DNA of 64,000 bases, taken from positions 1,054,001-1,118,000 of the forward strand of contig NZ_JBBKTT010000001.1 in NCBI RefSeq assembly GCF_037892425.1, in the 5' to 3' direction. A program made the position numbers and the translations under genes. This stretch comes from Lacibacter sp. H375. Lineage in GTDB: Bacteria; Bacteroidota; Bacteroidia; Chitinophagales; Chitinophagaceae. This document shows, in pieces, positions 36,322-45,427 of the stretch. Every line of letters begins with the position of its first letter. The stretch's first letter is position 1. The notes beneath the pieces are model-generated. The model was not told where the DNA came from and made no database searches. It saw nothing but the letters and a program-made list of their open reading frames with translations.

Positions 36322-37857
36322 CTAATAACCAGGATTTTGTGTAAGGTTAGGGTTCGCTGCAATTTGTTGTGCTGGAACAGGGAACAATAACCTTGTTTCA
36401 GGTGATGTTGTTTTTCTGATCTGTCCTGCTTGCAGGAATTTGCCAAATCGGATCAAATCCATTCTTCTCCATCCTTCCCAATACAATTCACGACCACGCT
36501 CATCCAGCAATTGATCAAGATTAATTGAAGCAAGTGCTGAAGCACCTCTTGATGAATGTGTACGAACATAATTCACAATACTCAATGCTGTTGCACCATA
36601 AGGAGCAACATTGGTAGCAGTACCACCACGGAGAATTGCTTCGGCCTTCATCAATAATACATCAGCCAAACGGAAGATCACAAAGTCGTTATTAACGTTA
36701 TCGCCATTGTTGTAATCAGGCGGATATTTCACAACCCTGATACCTGTTACTTCCAATGTGTTGGGATCGGTTTCAACAGCTTTTACTGCTTTCGTGAAAG
36801 CCAGGTTACCGCCTTTACGGTCTTTCAATGCAACGCCATTCTGGTTAAACTGTTGACCCAATAACAAACCAACACGTAAACCAGATACATCCGTCACGCC
36901 AGTGTAAGCATCGCCTCTTCTTTTATCTGCGGCTTCAAATTTGTCGTAAAAATCTCCCAAAGTGGTAAAACCATTCCAACCACTTGGAGTTTGATTATAG
37001 TGCAATGAGCAGAAATATCTTGAACGAACGTTTCCACTGCTTGATCCGCCAAAGTTGATGCCGGTAAAAAGATTTTCAGTTGACAATGCATCATTATTAG
37101 GTGCAAAGTTGTGATAGAAGTTAACAGAAAGTGTTTTACCTGAAGCAATCACTTCATCAGCTAATGCAATTACTTTGTTCATATCCGCTGCCTGGTGAGT
37201 TGGTGCTGTTCTGTTAGCAACCACTCCTTTTGTCAGATAAGCTTTCATTAACAGTGTACGGCATGCATTCTTATTGGCTGTATTTGTTGGACCATCGGGC
37301 AATGCTGATTTGATAGCTTCCAACTCAGTAATAATATAATCTAATCCTGCAGTTCCTACACGTACTTGTGGAATTGCCAATGGGTCGCCGCCTGGCTCAC
37401 GATAAGGAGCCTGATTCCAACCTTCAATCAAATAAAAATTGGCAAATGCACGTAGGAATCTTGCTTCAGCGGCTTGTTGAGCGTTGGGGCTCTTTGCCAA
37501 AACCTCTGTAGCATTGTACACTACACGACCAAGGTTTTCAAATGCACCACGAACATAGTTATGGTTGGCATCCCATGTGTGCTGGTGCAGTACACGCCAG
37601 ATACCGTTATCATCCCAGTCGCCACCTCTAGTTGGCCCGATACATTCGTCAGTTGTATGTTCCTGGATGGCCCAAAGGTTTGTCTGATCCATGAACGCAC
37701 GGATATCACCTTCATAAATATTCTTCAAAATGTCAGCAGCCGTTACGCTTGAGGCGCTGGCTCTTACCAGGCTATCACTGAACTTCTCATCGATTTTTGC
37801 ACAACCGGCAACGGCAGCAAATAAGAGAAGCAGAGACATTTGTTTGATATGTTTCAT
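36322..37857 (-). CDS. SusD/RagB-family outer-membrane nutrient-binding lipoprotein
   Basis: The protein caps a SusC transporter at the cell surface and binds the glycan. It has a lipoprotein signal (FAAVAGC), TPR-like helical regions (AEARFLRAFANFYLIEGW, typical of SusD), and the C-terminal signature RGRELYWEGWRRMDLIRFGKF. About 511 aa is usual. The frame begins with a TTG at 37863, but the ATG at 37857 (MKHIKQMSLLLL) is the natural start. It lies 13-19 bp after susC and is followed by a terminator. Confidence 0.95.
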   Translation of the reverse strand: MKHIKQMSLLLLFAAVAGCAKIDEKFSDSLVRASASSVTAADILKNIYEGDIRAFMDQTNLWAIQEHTTDECIGPTRGGDWDDNGIWRVLHQHTWDANHNYVRGAFENLGRVVYNATEVLAKSPNAQQAAEARFLRAFANFYLIEGWNQAPYREPGGDPLAIPQVRVGTAGLDYIITELEAIKSALPDGPTNTANKNACRTLLMKAYLTKGVVANRTAPTHQAADMNKVIALADEVIASGKTLSVNFYHNFAPNNDALSTENLFTGINFGGSSSGNVRSRYFCSLHYNQTPSGWNGFTTLGDFYDKFEAADKRRGDAYTGVTDVSGLRVGLLLGQQFNQNGVALKDRKGGNLAFTKAVKAVETDPNTLEVTGIRVVKYPPDYNNGDNVNNDFVIFRLADVLLMKAEAILRGGTATNVAPYGATALSIVNYVRTHSSRGASALASINLDQLLDERGRELYWEGWRRMDLIRFGKFLQAGQIRKTTSPETRLLFPVPAQQIAANPNLTQNPGY

Positions 37858-37876
37858 AATCAAATAGATTTAGTTT

Positions 37877-40852
37877 TTAGAATGATACGTTAACTCCAAA
37901 TAAGAATGTTCTTGCTGAAGGGTACCCGATATAATCGATACCAACAGAAGGGATACCATTCACTTGTTTATCTGTATTTACCTCAGGATCAAATCCATTA
38001 TACTTGGTTAAAAGGAAAAGGTTCTGTGCTGTTACATACACTGTAATTCCACTGATCTCTTTACCAATGTTTCCAAACTTATAAGACAGTGTAGTATTAG
38101 CAGCTTTCAGATAATCTCCTTTCTCTAAATAGCGTGATGAAGAAGTAATTGGGTTCGTAATTGACTCTCCATTCTTATACAAATCCTTGGCAATATTTCT
38201 TGTACCAAGGTTACCAATAGGTAACACAGAATTTGCTGTATTGTTGTAAAGAACATGACCAAATGCACCATTCAGATTTGCAGTAAGTGATAAGTTCTTG
38301 TAGCTTACTGTTGTTGAAATACCAAGAATGGTTGTTGGATTAGGGTTGCCCAGGAAATAAAACACGTTTCCATCATTTACGTAAATTGATTGACCTGTAG
38401 CCTTATCAATTCCCCTGAAATCTCTTGTGTAAAACGTATTGATAGGTTGCCCGTTTGTAATAAGTTGAGATAATGTACCAGACATACCTTGTCCGTTCAA
38501 CTCACCTGTTTGAATTGGTGCAGGCAAGCCGGATACTTCATTCTTAACAAATGTGGCGTTTACTCCAAAATCCCATGAGAAATCCTGTTTTGAAAGAATT
38601 GCTGCATTCAATGTAATCTCAATACCCCTGTTCATTACTTCGCCATCGAGATTCTTCCAGATTGTTGTACCCGGAGATGGCTGAGGTGAAATACTTGGGA
38701 AAAGTAGTTGCTTTGTGTTTCTGCTAAAAAGGTCAATTGTACCACTCAACTTTCTGTTGAACATAGAAAAGTCGATACCAATATTTGTTTGTGCATCCTG
38801 TTGCCATTTAAGATCAGCATTAGGTAATTGCACCTGCGAAATACCGCCATTGTTTTCATTCAACACATAGCGTGCAAGCGATGCACCTGCCGGGAATTCC
38901 TGGTTACCGGTAATACCCCAGCCACCACGTACTTTCAAGCTATTGATAAAGCCCACATCAAAGAAATCCTCGTCTGAAACATTCCATCCCGCTGAAAAAG
39001 AGGGAAAGAATCCATAACGATTGTTTGAACCAAACTTGCTTGATCCATCAGCTCTGAATGTTGCAGTGAGGTAATACTTGCTCTTATAATCAAAATTCAA
39101 CCTTGTAAAGAATGATCTGATCTCTTCAACGGGATTATTGAAAGCGTAAAATCGCTTATTCGAATTTAACCCAGCTTCAATTACATCAGTATAATCGAGA
39201 TCTAAATATCCAAATCCTCCTCTTGCAAATAAGTTGGAGCCTTTATTTTCTTTTCTGAAATACTCATATCCCAATAAACCTGTAAAGTTCAATTCTTTTC
39301 CTATTCGCTTAGTATAATTGAGTGTTTGTGTTACGGTTTGAGTAAGCAGTTGGTTGTTACCGATTGCAGCAGTACCTCTACCGTTAGGATTAGTGCCATT
39401 AATTCCATTCTCCTCTAAATTTACCCAGTTACGTATAGATGTTCTGCGTTCACCACTTCCGTAGTTAAAACCATAAATCAACTTATACTCAAGGTTGTCG
39501 GTAAATTTAAATGACGGTGCAACACTACCTACTACGTTTGTCGATAATATCTTATCGTTGTAACCCTCAATAAATTCTAATGGATTGAGTGTGGAACCAT
39601 CAAAGTAGTTATTGATCGATCCATCAGGCTTTCTTAAAGCACGTGTTGGGTTCCATTGCAATGCAGTTGATAACACGTTACCGGTAAACCCTGCATTGTT
39701 ACTAATGGCGCCAAGTCTTTCGTTTTGTTGTGATACAACCAAATTAAAATCAAGACCGGCCCGCTTACTTTTCAGCAGCTTCATAGTTGAGTTAATACCT
39801 GCAGTTAATTTCTTGAACCCTGTATTCTTGATAATACCTTCCTGGTCAAGATAACCAACAGATACACGGTAGCGGGCGCTTTCTGATCCACCGCTTACAG
39901 CTAATGAACCATTAAGTGTATTAGCAGTTGTTAGAATGGCATCATATGCATCCACATCTGCATTATAATTGCCACTTGTTAATCCATAATCTGTTAAAGA
40001 TTGTTTGTATTCAGCAGCATTCAACACTTCAATTTTTCTGAGAATAGAACTAACGCCGTAGCTGCCGCTCAATTCTACCTTAGGAGTGCCGCTTTGACCT
40101 TTCTTGGTAGTAACAATCACTACGCCATTGGCGCCACGTGAACCGTAAATGGCTGTTGCAGATGCATCTTTTAATACATCAATTGACGCAATGTCGTTTG
40201 GATTAATAAAATTCAACGGATTGCCATCGGGAGTTGAACCCAAGCCCGTAACGCTTAAGCCCGGTCTTGCGCTTGATCCATCCACAATAACTCCATCGAT
40301 AACAAACAAAGGCTGGTTACCCGTTCTTAATGATGAGTTACCACGAATTTTGAAAGTTGTAGCGCCACCGGGTTGACCGCTGTTATTAATTACCTGTACG
40401 CCGGCAACTTTACCCTGAATGAGCTGATCAGGTGCAATTTGCACCCCTTGGTTAAAGTCTTTTGCTTTAACAGAAGCAACTGCTCCCGTTAAATCACGTT
40501 TACGTTGTGTACCATAGCCAATTACTACCACTTCGTTCAAAGCTTCATTGGCAACTTCCAATGTAGCGTTAACAACATCGCCGGATATACTTACTTCTGT
40601 AGAAGTATAACCAACAGATGAAATAACTAAAGTGGTTGCATTAGATGGAACTGCTAACCGGAATGTACCATCATTGCCGGTGGAGGTAGAGGTTCTTGTT
40701 CCTTTAACTGTTACAGTTGCGGAGGGTACAGCTTCGCCTTTTGAATCTGTTACTTTACCTGTAATCGTTTTGGTTTGTGCTGAAGCAAACGCCACCAGTA
40801 CAAACACACTGAACATGGTGAGAATGCCTCTTGCAAGTTTCGTCAAGATCAT
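37877..40852 (-). CDS. SusC/RagA-family TonB-dependent outer-membrane transporter
   Basis: This 991-residue protein has a signal peptide (VAFASAQ), a carboxypeptidase-regulatory-like domain (TITGKVTDSKGEAVPSATV), the TonB box/plug start (LNEVVVIGYGTQRKRDLTGA), a plug domain and a 22-strand barrel ending LFGVNVSF. It imports an oligosaccharide across the outer membrane with TonB energy, paired with the SusD protein downstream. It is divergent from the LacI gene at 41122, with an operator between them. No FecR or sigma factor is nearby, so control is probably by LacI. Confidence 0.96.
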   Translation of the reverse strand: MILTKLARGILTMFSVFVLVAFASAQTKTITGKVTDSKGEAVPSATVTVKGTRTSTSTGNDGTFRLAVPSNATTLVISSVGYTSTEVSISGDVVNATLEVANEALNEVVVIGYGTQRKRDLTGAVASVKAKDFNQGVQIAPDQLIQGKVAGVQVINNSGQPGGATTFKIRGNSSLRTGNQPLFVIDGVIVDGSSARPGLSVTGLGSTPDGNPLNFINPNDIASIDVLKDASATAIYGSRGANGVVIVTTKKGQSGTPKVELSGSYGVSSILRKIEVLNAAEYKQSLTDYGLTSGNYNADVDAYDAILTTANTLNGSLAVSGGSESARYRVSVGYLDQEGIIKNTGFKKLTAGINSTMKLLKSKRAGLDFNLVVSQQNERLGAISNNAGFTGNVLSTALQWNPTRALRKPDGSINNYFDGSTLNPLEFIEGYNDKILSTNVVGSVAPSFKFTDNLEYKLIYGFNYGSGERRTSIRNWVNLEENGINGTNPNGRGTAAIGNNQLLTQTVTQTLNYTKRIGKELNFTGLLGYEYFRKENKGSNLFARGGFGYLDLDYTDVIEAGLNSNKRFYAFNNPVEEIRSFFTRLNFDYKSKYYLTATFRADGSSKFGSNNRYGFFPSFSAGWNVSDEDFFDVGFINSLKVRGGWGITGNQEFPAGASLARYVLNENNGGISQVQLPNADLKWQQDAQTNIGIDFSMFNRKLSGTIDLFSRNTKQLLFPSISPQPSPGTTIWKNLDGEVMNRGIEITLNAAILSKQDFSWDFGVNATFVKNEVSGLPAPIQTGELNGQGMSGTLSQLITNGQPINTFYTRDFRGIDKATGQSIYVNDGNVFYFLGNPNPTTILGISTTVSYKNLSLTANLNGAFGHVLYNNTANSVLPIGNLGTRNIAKDLYKNGESITNPITSSSRYLEKGDYLKAANTTLSYKFGNIGKEISGITVYVTAQNLFLLTKYNGFDPEVNTDKQVNGIPSVGIDYIGYPSARTFLFGVNVSF

Positions 40853-41064
40853 AATCAGTAGTTTTTAAATTGTTGAGGGGTTATAGACCACAGCTGTCTA
40901 TGCAGGAATTACCTGAAGGGAGGGTTCAGTTTTAAGGGACTGATCTTCCTGAACCATACTTATATGGCAAACATGCAATCGATAAGCTGTTAATCTTCTG
41001 TGAATTTAAACTAAGTTTTGACCAAATAGTTCCAACAAAACGGCTTAAGTTTACGAAAGGAACA

Positions 41065-41079
41065 TGCAAACGATTGCGA
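41065..41079. promoter_or_regulatory. LacI-type operator between susC and lacI
   Basis: TGCAAACGATTGCGA is identical to the site at 28598-28612. It is 43-57 bp before the LacI start at 41122 and about 213 bp before susC on the other strand. A second partial copy (ATTGCGGTGGAAA) follows at 41084-41096. Confidence 0.72.
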
Positions 41080-41121
41080 AAATAATTGCGGTGGAAAAAT
41101 TATCGACCCTAAACTTTCAAT

Positions 41122-42111
41122 ATGGCAAACGCAACACTTAAAAAGATAGCCCAGGTACTGGATATCAGTATTTCTACCGTATCAAGGGCACTAAAAAATC
41201 ACCCTGATATTTCACAAAGCACGAAGCAAAAAGTCATGGAGTTGGCTGAAACGTTGGAATACGAACCAAATGCCGTTGCTGTTAACCTTCGCAGTAAAAA
41301 CACAAAAGTTTTTGGTATACTGATTCCATCGATTACCAATAATTTCTATGATTCTTTTATTGCGGCTGTGGAGGAGGAGGTAAAGCAATCGGGTTACTCG
41401 CTTATGATTCTACAAAGTGCAGATAATCCAGAAACAGAAACAGTAAACCTGAAGATCTACCGGCAAAACAGGGTTAGTGGTGTGTTTGCATGTTTATCAA
41501 AAGAAACCACTAATCTCGATGCATTTCATAAAATGAAAGATGCCGGTATACCTGTTGTATTTTTTGATAAGGTACCGGATGATGACACTTATAACAGGGT
41601 TTGTCTTGCAGATAAAGATGCCGCTATAATGGCTGCAGAAGCTTTACTAAAGAAAAATAAGAAGAACATTCTGGGCATTTTTGGTGACACACATTTGTCA
41701 ATTACCAAACGAAGACTCAAAGCGTTTCAGGAAACTTTGTTAGCAGATAAGAAAATAAAACTCTCTCTTGAATATGCAGATACGCCTGAGGAAGCCGAAA
41801 ATATCAGCAAGAGTTACTTTCAATTGAAGAAACAGCCTGATGCTGTTTTTTGCATGAGTGATGAAATATTAACTGGTGTAATGAAGAGTGTTCAGAAACT
41901 GAAAATCGGGGTGCCACAACAAACAGGCATTATTAGCTTAAGCGATGGTTTTTTCCCTAAACTATATTATCCAGAGATCACGTTTGTTGAAACAAGTGGT
42001 TATCAATTAGGTAAGCTTGCCTGTGAACGTATGATGCAATGTGTAAAAGGGAAAGAAGAGCCCAAGGAAATATTTGTCGGCTCACGTTTTGTTGAAGGTG
42101 GTTCGTTATAA
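41122..42111 (+). CDS. LacI-family regulator of the SusC/GH65 locus
   Basis: The helix-turn-helix is LKKIAQVLDISISTVSRALK followed by NHPDIS, then the hinge (YEPNAVAVNLR) and a sugar-binding sensor domain ending FVEGGSL. It is divergent from susC with a LacI-type operator between them and is therefore the probable regulator of susCD, GH65 and perhaps the permease at 57545. It is a paralogue of the regulator at 17486. Its last 6 bases overlap the convergent O-antigen ligase gene. Confidence 0.92.
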   Translation: MANATLKKIAQVLDISISTVSRALKNHPDISQSTKQKVMELAETLEYEPNAVAVNLRSKNTKVFGILIPSITNNFYDSFIAAVEEEVKQSGYSLMILQSADNPETETVNLKIYRQNRVSGVFACLSKETTNLDAFHKMKDAGIPVVFFDKVPDDDTYNRVCLADKDAAIMAAEALLKKNKKNILGIFGDTHLSITKRRLKAFQETLLADKKIKLSLEYADTPEEAENISKSYFQLKKQPDAVFCMSDEILTGVMKSVQKLKIGVPQQTGIISLSDGFFPKLYYPEITFVETSGYQLGKLACERMMQCVKGKEEPKEIFVGSRFVEGGSL

Positions 42112-43548
42112 CAAAACAGGTTGTTTGTTTTGTTCATTAACTTTTACCTGTAATCTTATCAGCAACCCAAGTATAATAAAATAAAGACTGCCGATCTTAT
42201 CTGTCTCAATCAAATCGCTCAGCAGGTTCAGTGTTACAATCATACTCAATACAACTGCACAAAGCATGGCAAGCGAACGCTCAAACGGATCATGTAATGT
42301 ATGATATGCCTTTACAGCAGCTGCAAACATGTAAATAAGCAGGACTAACAGTAATACCAACCCAGGCAAACCTTGCTCAATAGCGATCAATAGGAAATAA
42401 TTATGTACTGATGATTTTTCTTCGTTACTGCTTACCCAAGTTTTAAAGGCTGTAACTGTGTATTCTTTATAATAAATAGTAAAACTGTTTGGACCAAAGC
42501 CATGCATCTTCTCTTCGTTCAGCATTTTTATACCGGCAATCCATCGATAGAACCGCTCCATTGTCGACATATCTTTTAATGTATAGGTTGCCTCCAGGTG
42601 CTCATTGAAATCGGTGTGTTGGGTTGTGGTATTAAAATCAGGTGCAAACTTTAAATAGTTATCATTCTGCATAAGCCAGAACAGAGCAGCTCCGGCGATG
42701 ATCAATGCAGCAAATATGAGCGATAATAAAAAACGGCGCTTAACTGCAACCCATGTAATGGCACCGGATAAAAGGCATAGCCATGCACCTCTTGAATAAG
42801 CAAAGAACAACGCAATAATAAAAACAGTTATGCAGGCAATGATCCATTTACGCAGTTGTTGCTCTCCATAATAATACCACATGATCAGTATAGGGAACAG
42901 ACACACAATAAGTGCGGAATAATTGACATGATTACGAAAAAACGGATCAAGCGTTGAGTTGATCGATTCGAATGAAAAGCCTTTGCCTGCATGACGTACT
43001 AAACTTATTACAATTGGTATCAGCATAGAAAAGATCAATGCCTTTGATGCAAGCTTGAGATCATCTTTTGTACGGAGGAACAGCAAGCCACCAATAACAA
43101 ACGCTAACAGGAACCACGATTTTGCAAGACAATATTTGATACTCAACCATATTTCATGTGAAAAGAGAACAGTTACAATCATCCACACCAACTGCAACAG
43201 GACCAACAGAACCAAACTGCTTTTCATTAATTCCTTTGGTAGCATTGAAGGTTTAAGAATCAGCAACAACAACAATGAACCAGCCAGCATCAACATCATC
43301 GGTTCGTCAGGCAAGTCGGTTGACAGCGTGGCCGTAACAGAAAATTCAGTTGAGAGGGGAATGGCAAACAGTAATGCAAAAAATAAGTAACGTAGATTTT
43401 TGCTGAATACAAATATGGCGAGTGCTGCAAAAGGCAGCACCAATAAAATTCTCTCATCTAATACAATGCCCGTAACAAAACAAATAATTGCTCCAATGGC
43501 TGGTAGCCACCAACTCACTAAATCCTGTTTTGAAACAGCCTGCTGCAT
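42106..43548 (-). CDS. O-antigen ligase/polymerase-family (Wzy_C) membrane protein
   Basis: The protein has about 11 membrane helices and a large periplasmic loop (about residues 300-370, near LEATYTLKDMSTMERFYRW and MHGFGPNSF), the arrangement of O-antigen ligase (WaaL) and Wzy-type polymerases. A GTG start at 43575 is possible, but the ATG at 43548 overlaps the stop of the upstream Wzz-like gene as TGATG, indicating coupling. Substrate is probably a surface polysaccharide or lipid-linked glycan. No glycosyltransferases are seen in the window. Confidence 0.82.
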   Translation of the reverse strand: MQQAVSKQDLVSWWLPAIGAIICFVTGIVLDERILLVLPFAALAIFVFSKNLRYLFFALLFAIPLSTEFSVTATLSTDLPDEPMMLMLAGSLLLLLILKPSMLPKELMKSSLVLLVLLQLVWMIVTVLFSHEIWLSIKYCLAKSWFLLAFVIGGLLFLRTKDDLKLASKALIFSMLIPIVISLVRHAGKGFSFESINSTLDPFFRNHVNYSALIVCLFPILIMWYYYGEQQLRKWIIACITVFIIALFFAYSRGAWLCLLSGAITWVAVKRRFLLSLIFAALIIAGAALFWLMQNDNYLKFAPDFNTTTQHTDFNEHLEATYTLKDMSTMERFYRWIAGIKMLNEEKMHGFGPNSFTIYYKEYTVTAFKTWVSSNEEKSSVHNYFLLIAIEQGLPGLVLLLVLLIYMFAAAVKAYHTLHDPFERSLAMLCAVVLSMIVTLNLLSDLIETDKIGSLYFIILGLLIRLQVKVNEQNKQPVLL

Positions 43549-44390
43549 CAGCTTGTTTTTTGTCTTGAACGCCACTCAACAAACAATAACAGCAACACAG
43601 AAAAGATAAATGATACAATTGCTGCCATGATCATTCCTGCCAATACTTTCGGCTTATCTTTCTTTAAAGCAGGAAGCGCTTCTTCAATCACAAACAAGGC
43701 GCTTACTTCATTCACACTGGTGTTGAATTGCTGGATCAACTTTTCTGTTTCATTCAGGCGATTGATCACATCTGTTTTACGTGCAGTAAATAACGCATCA
43801 GCTTTTGTTTGTAGTTGCAGTTCTATTTGCTGAAGGCTATCTTTCTGTGCGTTAAAATCATGTTGCAGCTTTCGTAATATTTCCAGCTTCATATTATTAG
43901 ATGAAGCAATACTCTTTGCATTTGTTCTTGCTACAATGGCATTGGCAATAGCAGCTGCCAGTTTTTTATCGGTATCCCATACATTTACTTTTACATGCCC
44001 AAACTCATTTTTATGAATGCGTACATTTTCCTTGTATTCATAATCGGCTAAAAAAGCTGCTTTTTCGTCGGCCGCATTTATTCTATAGTGTTTGATCAGA
44101 TCAAAACTATCAACCATAAAACGACACATCTCTTCTGAACGTGCAAGTGCCATCATCCGGTCATTATCAAACTCACCACCATAATAAAAGTATTGCTCCC
44201 AAAATTCTGTACGGTAAATATTCGAACGGTCACCCAAATTAGGATTGGCAGCAGTGAACACAGCTGTACTCCGGAAATAAGGTTTTTGCAAATACAGGAT
44301 ACCACCTGTGAGAACAGTTGCAAGAAACACCAGCAGCAAAGCCTGCATCCAGCGTTTACGGATTACATCAAAAACAATATCTAAATTCAT
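43548..44390 (-). CDS. Wzz/chain-length-determinant-like inner-membrane protein
   Basis: This 280-residue protein has one helix near the N-terminus (LLLVFLATVLTGGILYL) and one near the C-terminus (GMIMAAIVSFIFSVLLLLFV), with a long periplasmic coiled-coil domain between (LEILRKLQHDFNAQKDSLQ). This is the polysaccharide co-polymerase (Wzz/PCP) layout. It is coupled to the O-antigen ligase-like gene and probably sets chain length of the exported glycan. No kinase domain is fused. Confidence 0.82.
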   Translation of the reverse strand: MNLDIVFDVIRKRWMQALLLVFLATVLTGGILYLQKPYFRSTAVFTAANPNLGDRSNIYRTEFWEQYFYYGGEFDNDRMMALARSEEMCRFMVDSFDLIKHYRINAADEKAAFLADYEYKENVRIHKNEFGHVKVNVWDTDKKLAAAIANAIVARTNAKSIASSNNMKLEILRKLQHDFNAQKDSLQQIELQLQTKADALFTARKTDVINRLNETEKLIQQFNTSVNEVSALFVIEEALPALKKDKPKVLAGMIMAAIVSFIFSVLLLLFVEWRSRQKTS

Positions 44391-44438
44391 ATGCAGTATT
44401 ATTCAAAAGGATCATTTTAAAATCAGTTAATGTAGTGA

Positions 44439-44915
44439 TCAGGCAAGATCCTGTACCACTTCCACTTTGCGGTTAAAGCTTTCATCAAGCGAAATAAAGG
44501 TTTCTGTACGTTCGATCCCCTTAATTTTCTGCAACGCATCGTGCAACACAAAACGAAGTTGATTGATATCCTTACACACCACTTCAATAAACATACTATA
44601 GTTACCGGTTGTATAATTGAGGCGAACGATCTCCGGTATCTTGCGAAGGTCTTTTGCAACCGTATCGTACAACGAGCTTTTCTCCAGGAATATGCCCACA
44701 AAGGCTGTGATATCATAACCCAGAGCTTTCAGATCAACATTGAGTTTAGTGCCTTTCACAATACCATGTTCCTGCAGTTTTTTAATGCGCACATGAATGG
44801 TACCGCCTGAAACAAAGAGTTTCTTTCCCAAATCGGCATAGGAGATCTGAGCATCTTCCATCATTTCAGAAATGATCTGCAGGTCCAGTTTGTCAAGATT
44901 CAATTTAGCACCCAT
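44439..44915 (-). CDS. Lrp/AsnC-family transcriptional regulator
   Basis: The 158-residue protein has an N-terminal winged helix (LDKLDLQIISEMMEDAQISYADLGKKL, then GTIHVRIKKL) and a C-terminal RAM ligand domain (ALGYDITAFVGIFLEK). It may sense an amino acid and bind DNA as an octamer. It is divergent from the tRNA-like RNAs starting at 45061. Whether it acts on them is unknown. Length is normal. Confidence 0.92.
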   Translation of the reverse strand: MGAKLNLDKLDLQIISEMMEDAQISYADLGKKLFVSGGTIHVRIKKLQEHGIVKGTKLNVDLKALGYDITAFVGIFLEKSSLYDTVAKDLRKIPEIVRLNYTTGNYSMFIEVVCKDINQLRFVLHDALQKIKGIERTETFISLDESFNRKVEVVQDLA

Positions 44916-44998
44916 ATTTCAAGTGTGTTTTAAAATATTTTCAATATTAAGAATTGTATTTTGAATATCATCGAAAGTTTTAAAATTTTTGTTGAAAA

Positions 44999-45055
44999 TT
45001 GTTCAAAGAATAGCCAATATGCTTTAATATTGCACTGTAATCGTTCTTTGAACAA
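44999..45055. repeat. 12-bp perfect inverted repeat upstream of the first tRNA-like RNA
   Basis: TTGTTCAAAGAA (44999-45010) is repeated in inverted form as TTCTTTGAACAA (45044-45055). A possible -7 box TATGCTTT (45018-45025) lies between, and the RNA begins at 45061. The arms could be a paired operator in the lrp/RNA divergent promoter. Confidence 0.5.
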
Positions 45056-45060
45056 CATAC

Positions 45061-45177
45061 TGTGGAGTGATGAAATTTTCGGCAGACATGCCCTCTCGTC
45101 TCGGGGGTGGAGATAACAGGATAAAGTCCGGCAACGGAACTAACTGCTCCGTGGAGGTTCGATCCCTCCCTCTACAG
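45061..45177 (+). ncRNA. tRNA-shaped RNA with 45-nt variable arm (copy 1)
   Basis: A complete type-II tRNA cloverleaf can be drawn. The acceptor stem is TGTGGAG/CTCTACA, U8 is present, and the D-stem is ATG/CAT with the Leu-type D-loop GGCAGA. The anticodon stem is CCCTC/GGGGG with loop TCGTCTC. The T-arm is GGAGG-TTCGATC-CCTCC, and base 73 is G; CCA is not encoded. The variable arm is far too long: GGAG/CTCC (45109-45112 with 45147-45150), CAG/CTG, then a TCCG-GCAA-CGGA hairpin capped by a GNRA loop. The anticodon loop lacks U33 and a purine at 37, so decoding is unlikely. The fold elements are direct; function is unknown. Confidence 0.6.
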
Positions 45178-45255
45178 CTCAAACAAAACCCAAGATACAA
45201 AGTCCGTTGAATATTGGATTTTGGACATTGGATTTTCAATCAGTTCTTTTTACAC

Positions 45256-45427
45256 TGTGGGGTGATGAAATTTTTGGCAGACATGCCCTCTTGTCTCGGG
45301 GGTGGAGATAACAGGATAAATATAGCATAGAGCCGTTTGGTTAGCAATAACCATTCGACCAGGGTCGACCACTGAACTTTGTGCTACAACTAACTGCTCC
45401 GTGGAGGTTCGATCCCTCCCCCTACAG
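45256..45427 (+). ncRNA. tRNA-shaped RNA with about 100-nt variable arm (copy 2)
   Basis: This is a second copy of the element at 45061. The acceptor stem differs by a compensatory pair (TGTGGGG/CCCTACA), while the D-arm, anticodon stem CCCTC/GGGGG, T-arm and G73 are kept. The anticodon loop is TTGTCTC, which would read GUC, but base 37 is not a purine. The ends of the insert are the same as in copy 1 (GGAGATAACAGGATAAA and AACTAACTGCTCC). The middle is replaced by a larger branched part: stem TAGCA/TGCTA, inner hairpin GGTTA-GCAA-TAACC with the same GNRA loop, and CGAC/GTCG. It ends at 45427. Confidence 0.6.

Noticed and set aside
42108-42136. AT-rich hairpin between convergent lacI and O-antigen ligase genes
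   Set aside because: AACAAAACA/TGTTTTGTT is weak, AT-only and inside the coding end of the ligase gene; not called as a terminator.
45109-45126. I-SceI-like or 23S rRNA-like stretch (GATAACAGG)
   Set aside because: Only about ten bases agree with the 23S domain V/I-SceI site and the context does not; no endonuclease gene or rRNA is near.
45024-45239. 71-residue minus-strand frame and a 78-residue plus-strand frame at 45381-45617
   Set aside because: They run across the tRNA-shaped RNAs with no ribosome site and no recognisable composition; the RNA fold explains the sequence better.
45061-45427. tmRNA, RNase P RNA or 4.5S RNA
   Set aside because: The tRNA-like frame is complete and has a Leu-type D-arm, but no tmRNA tag region, no RNase P core motifs and no SRP GGAAGGAAGCAG loop are present.
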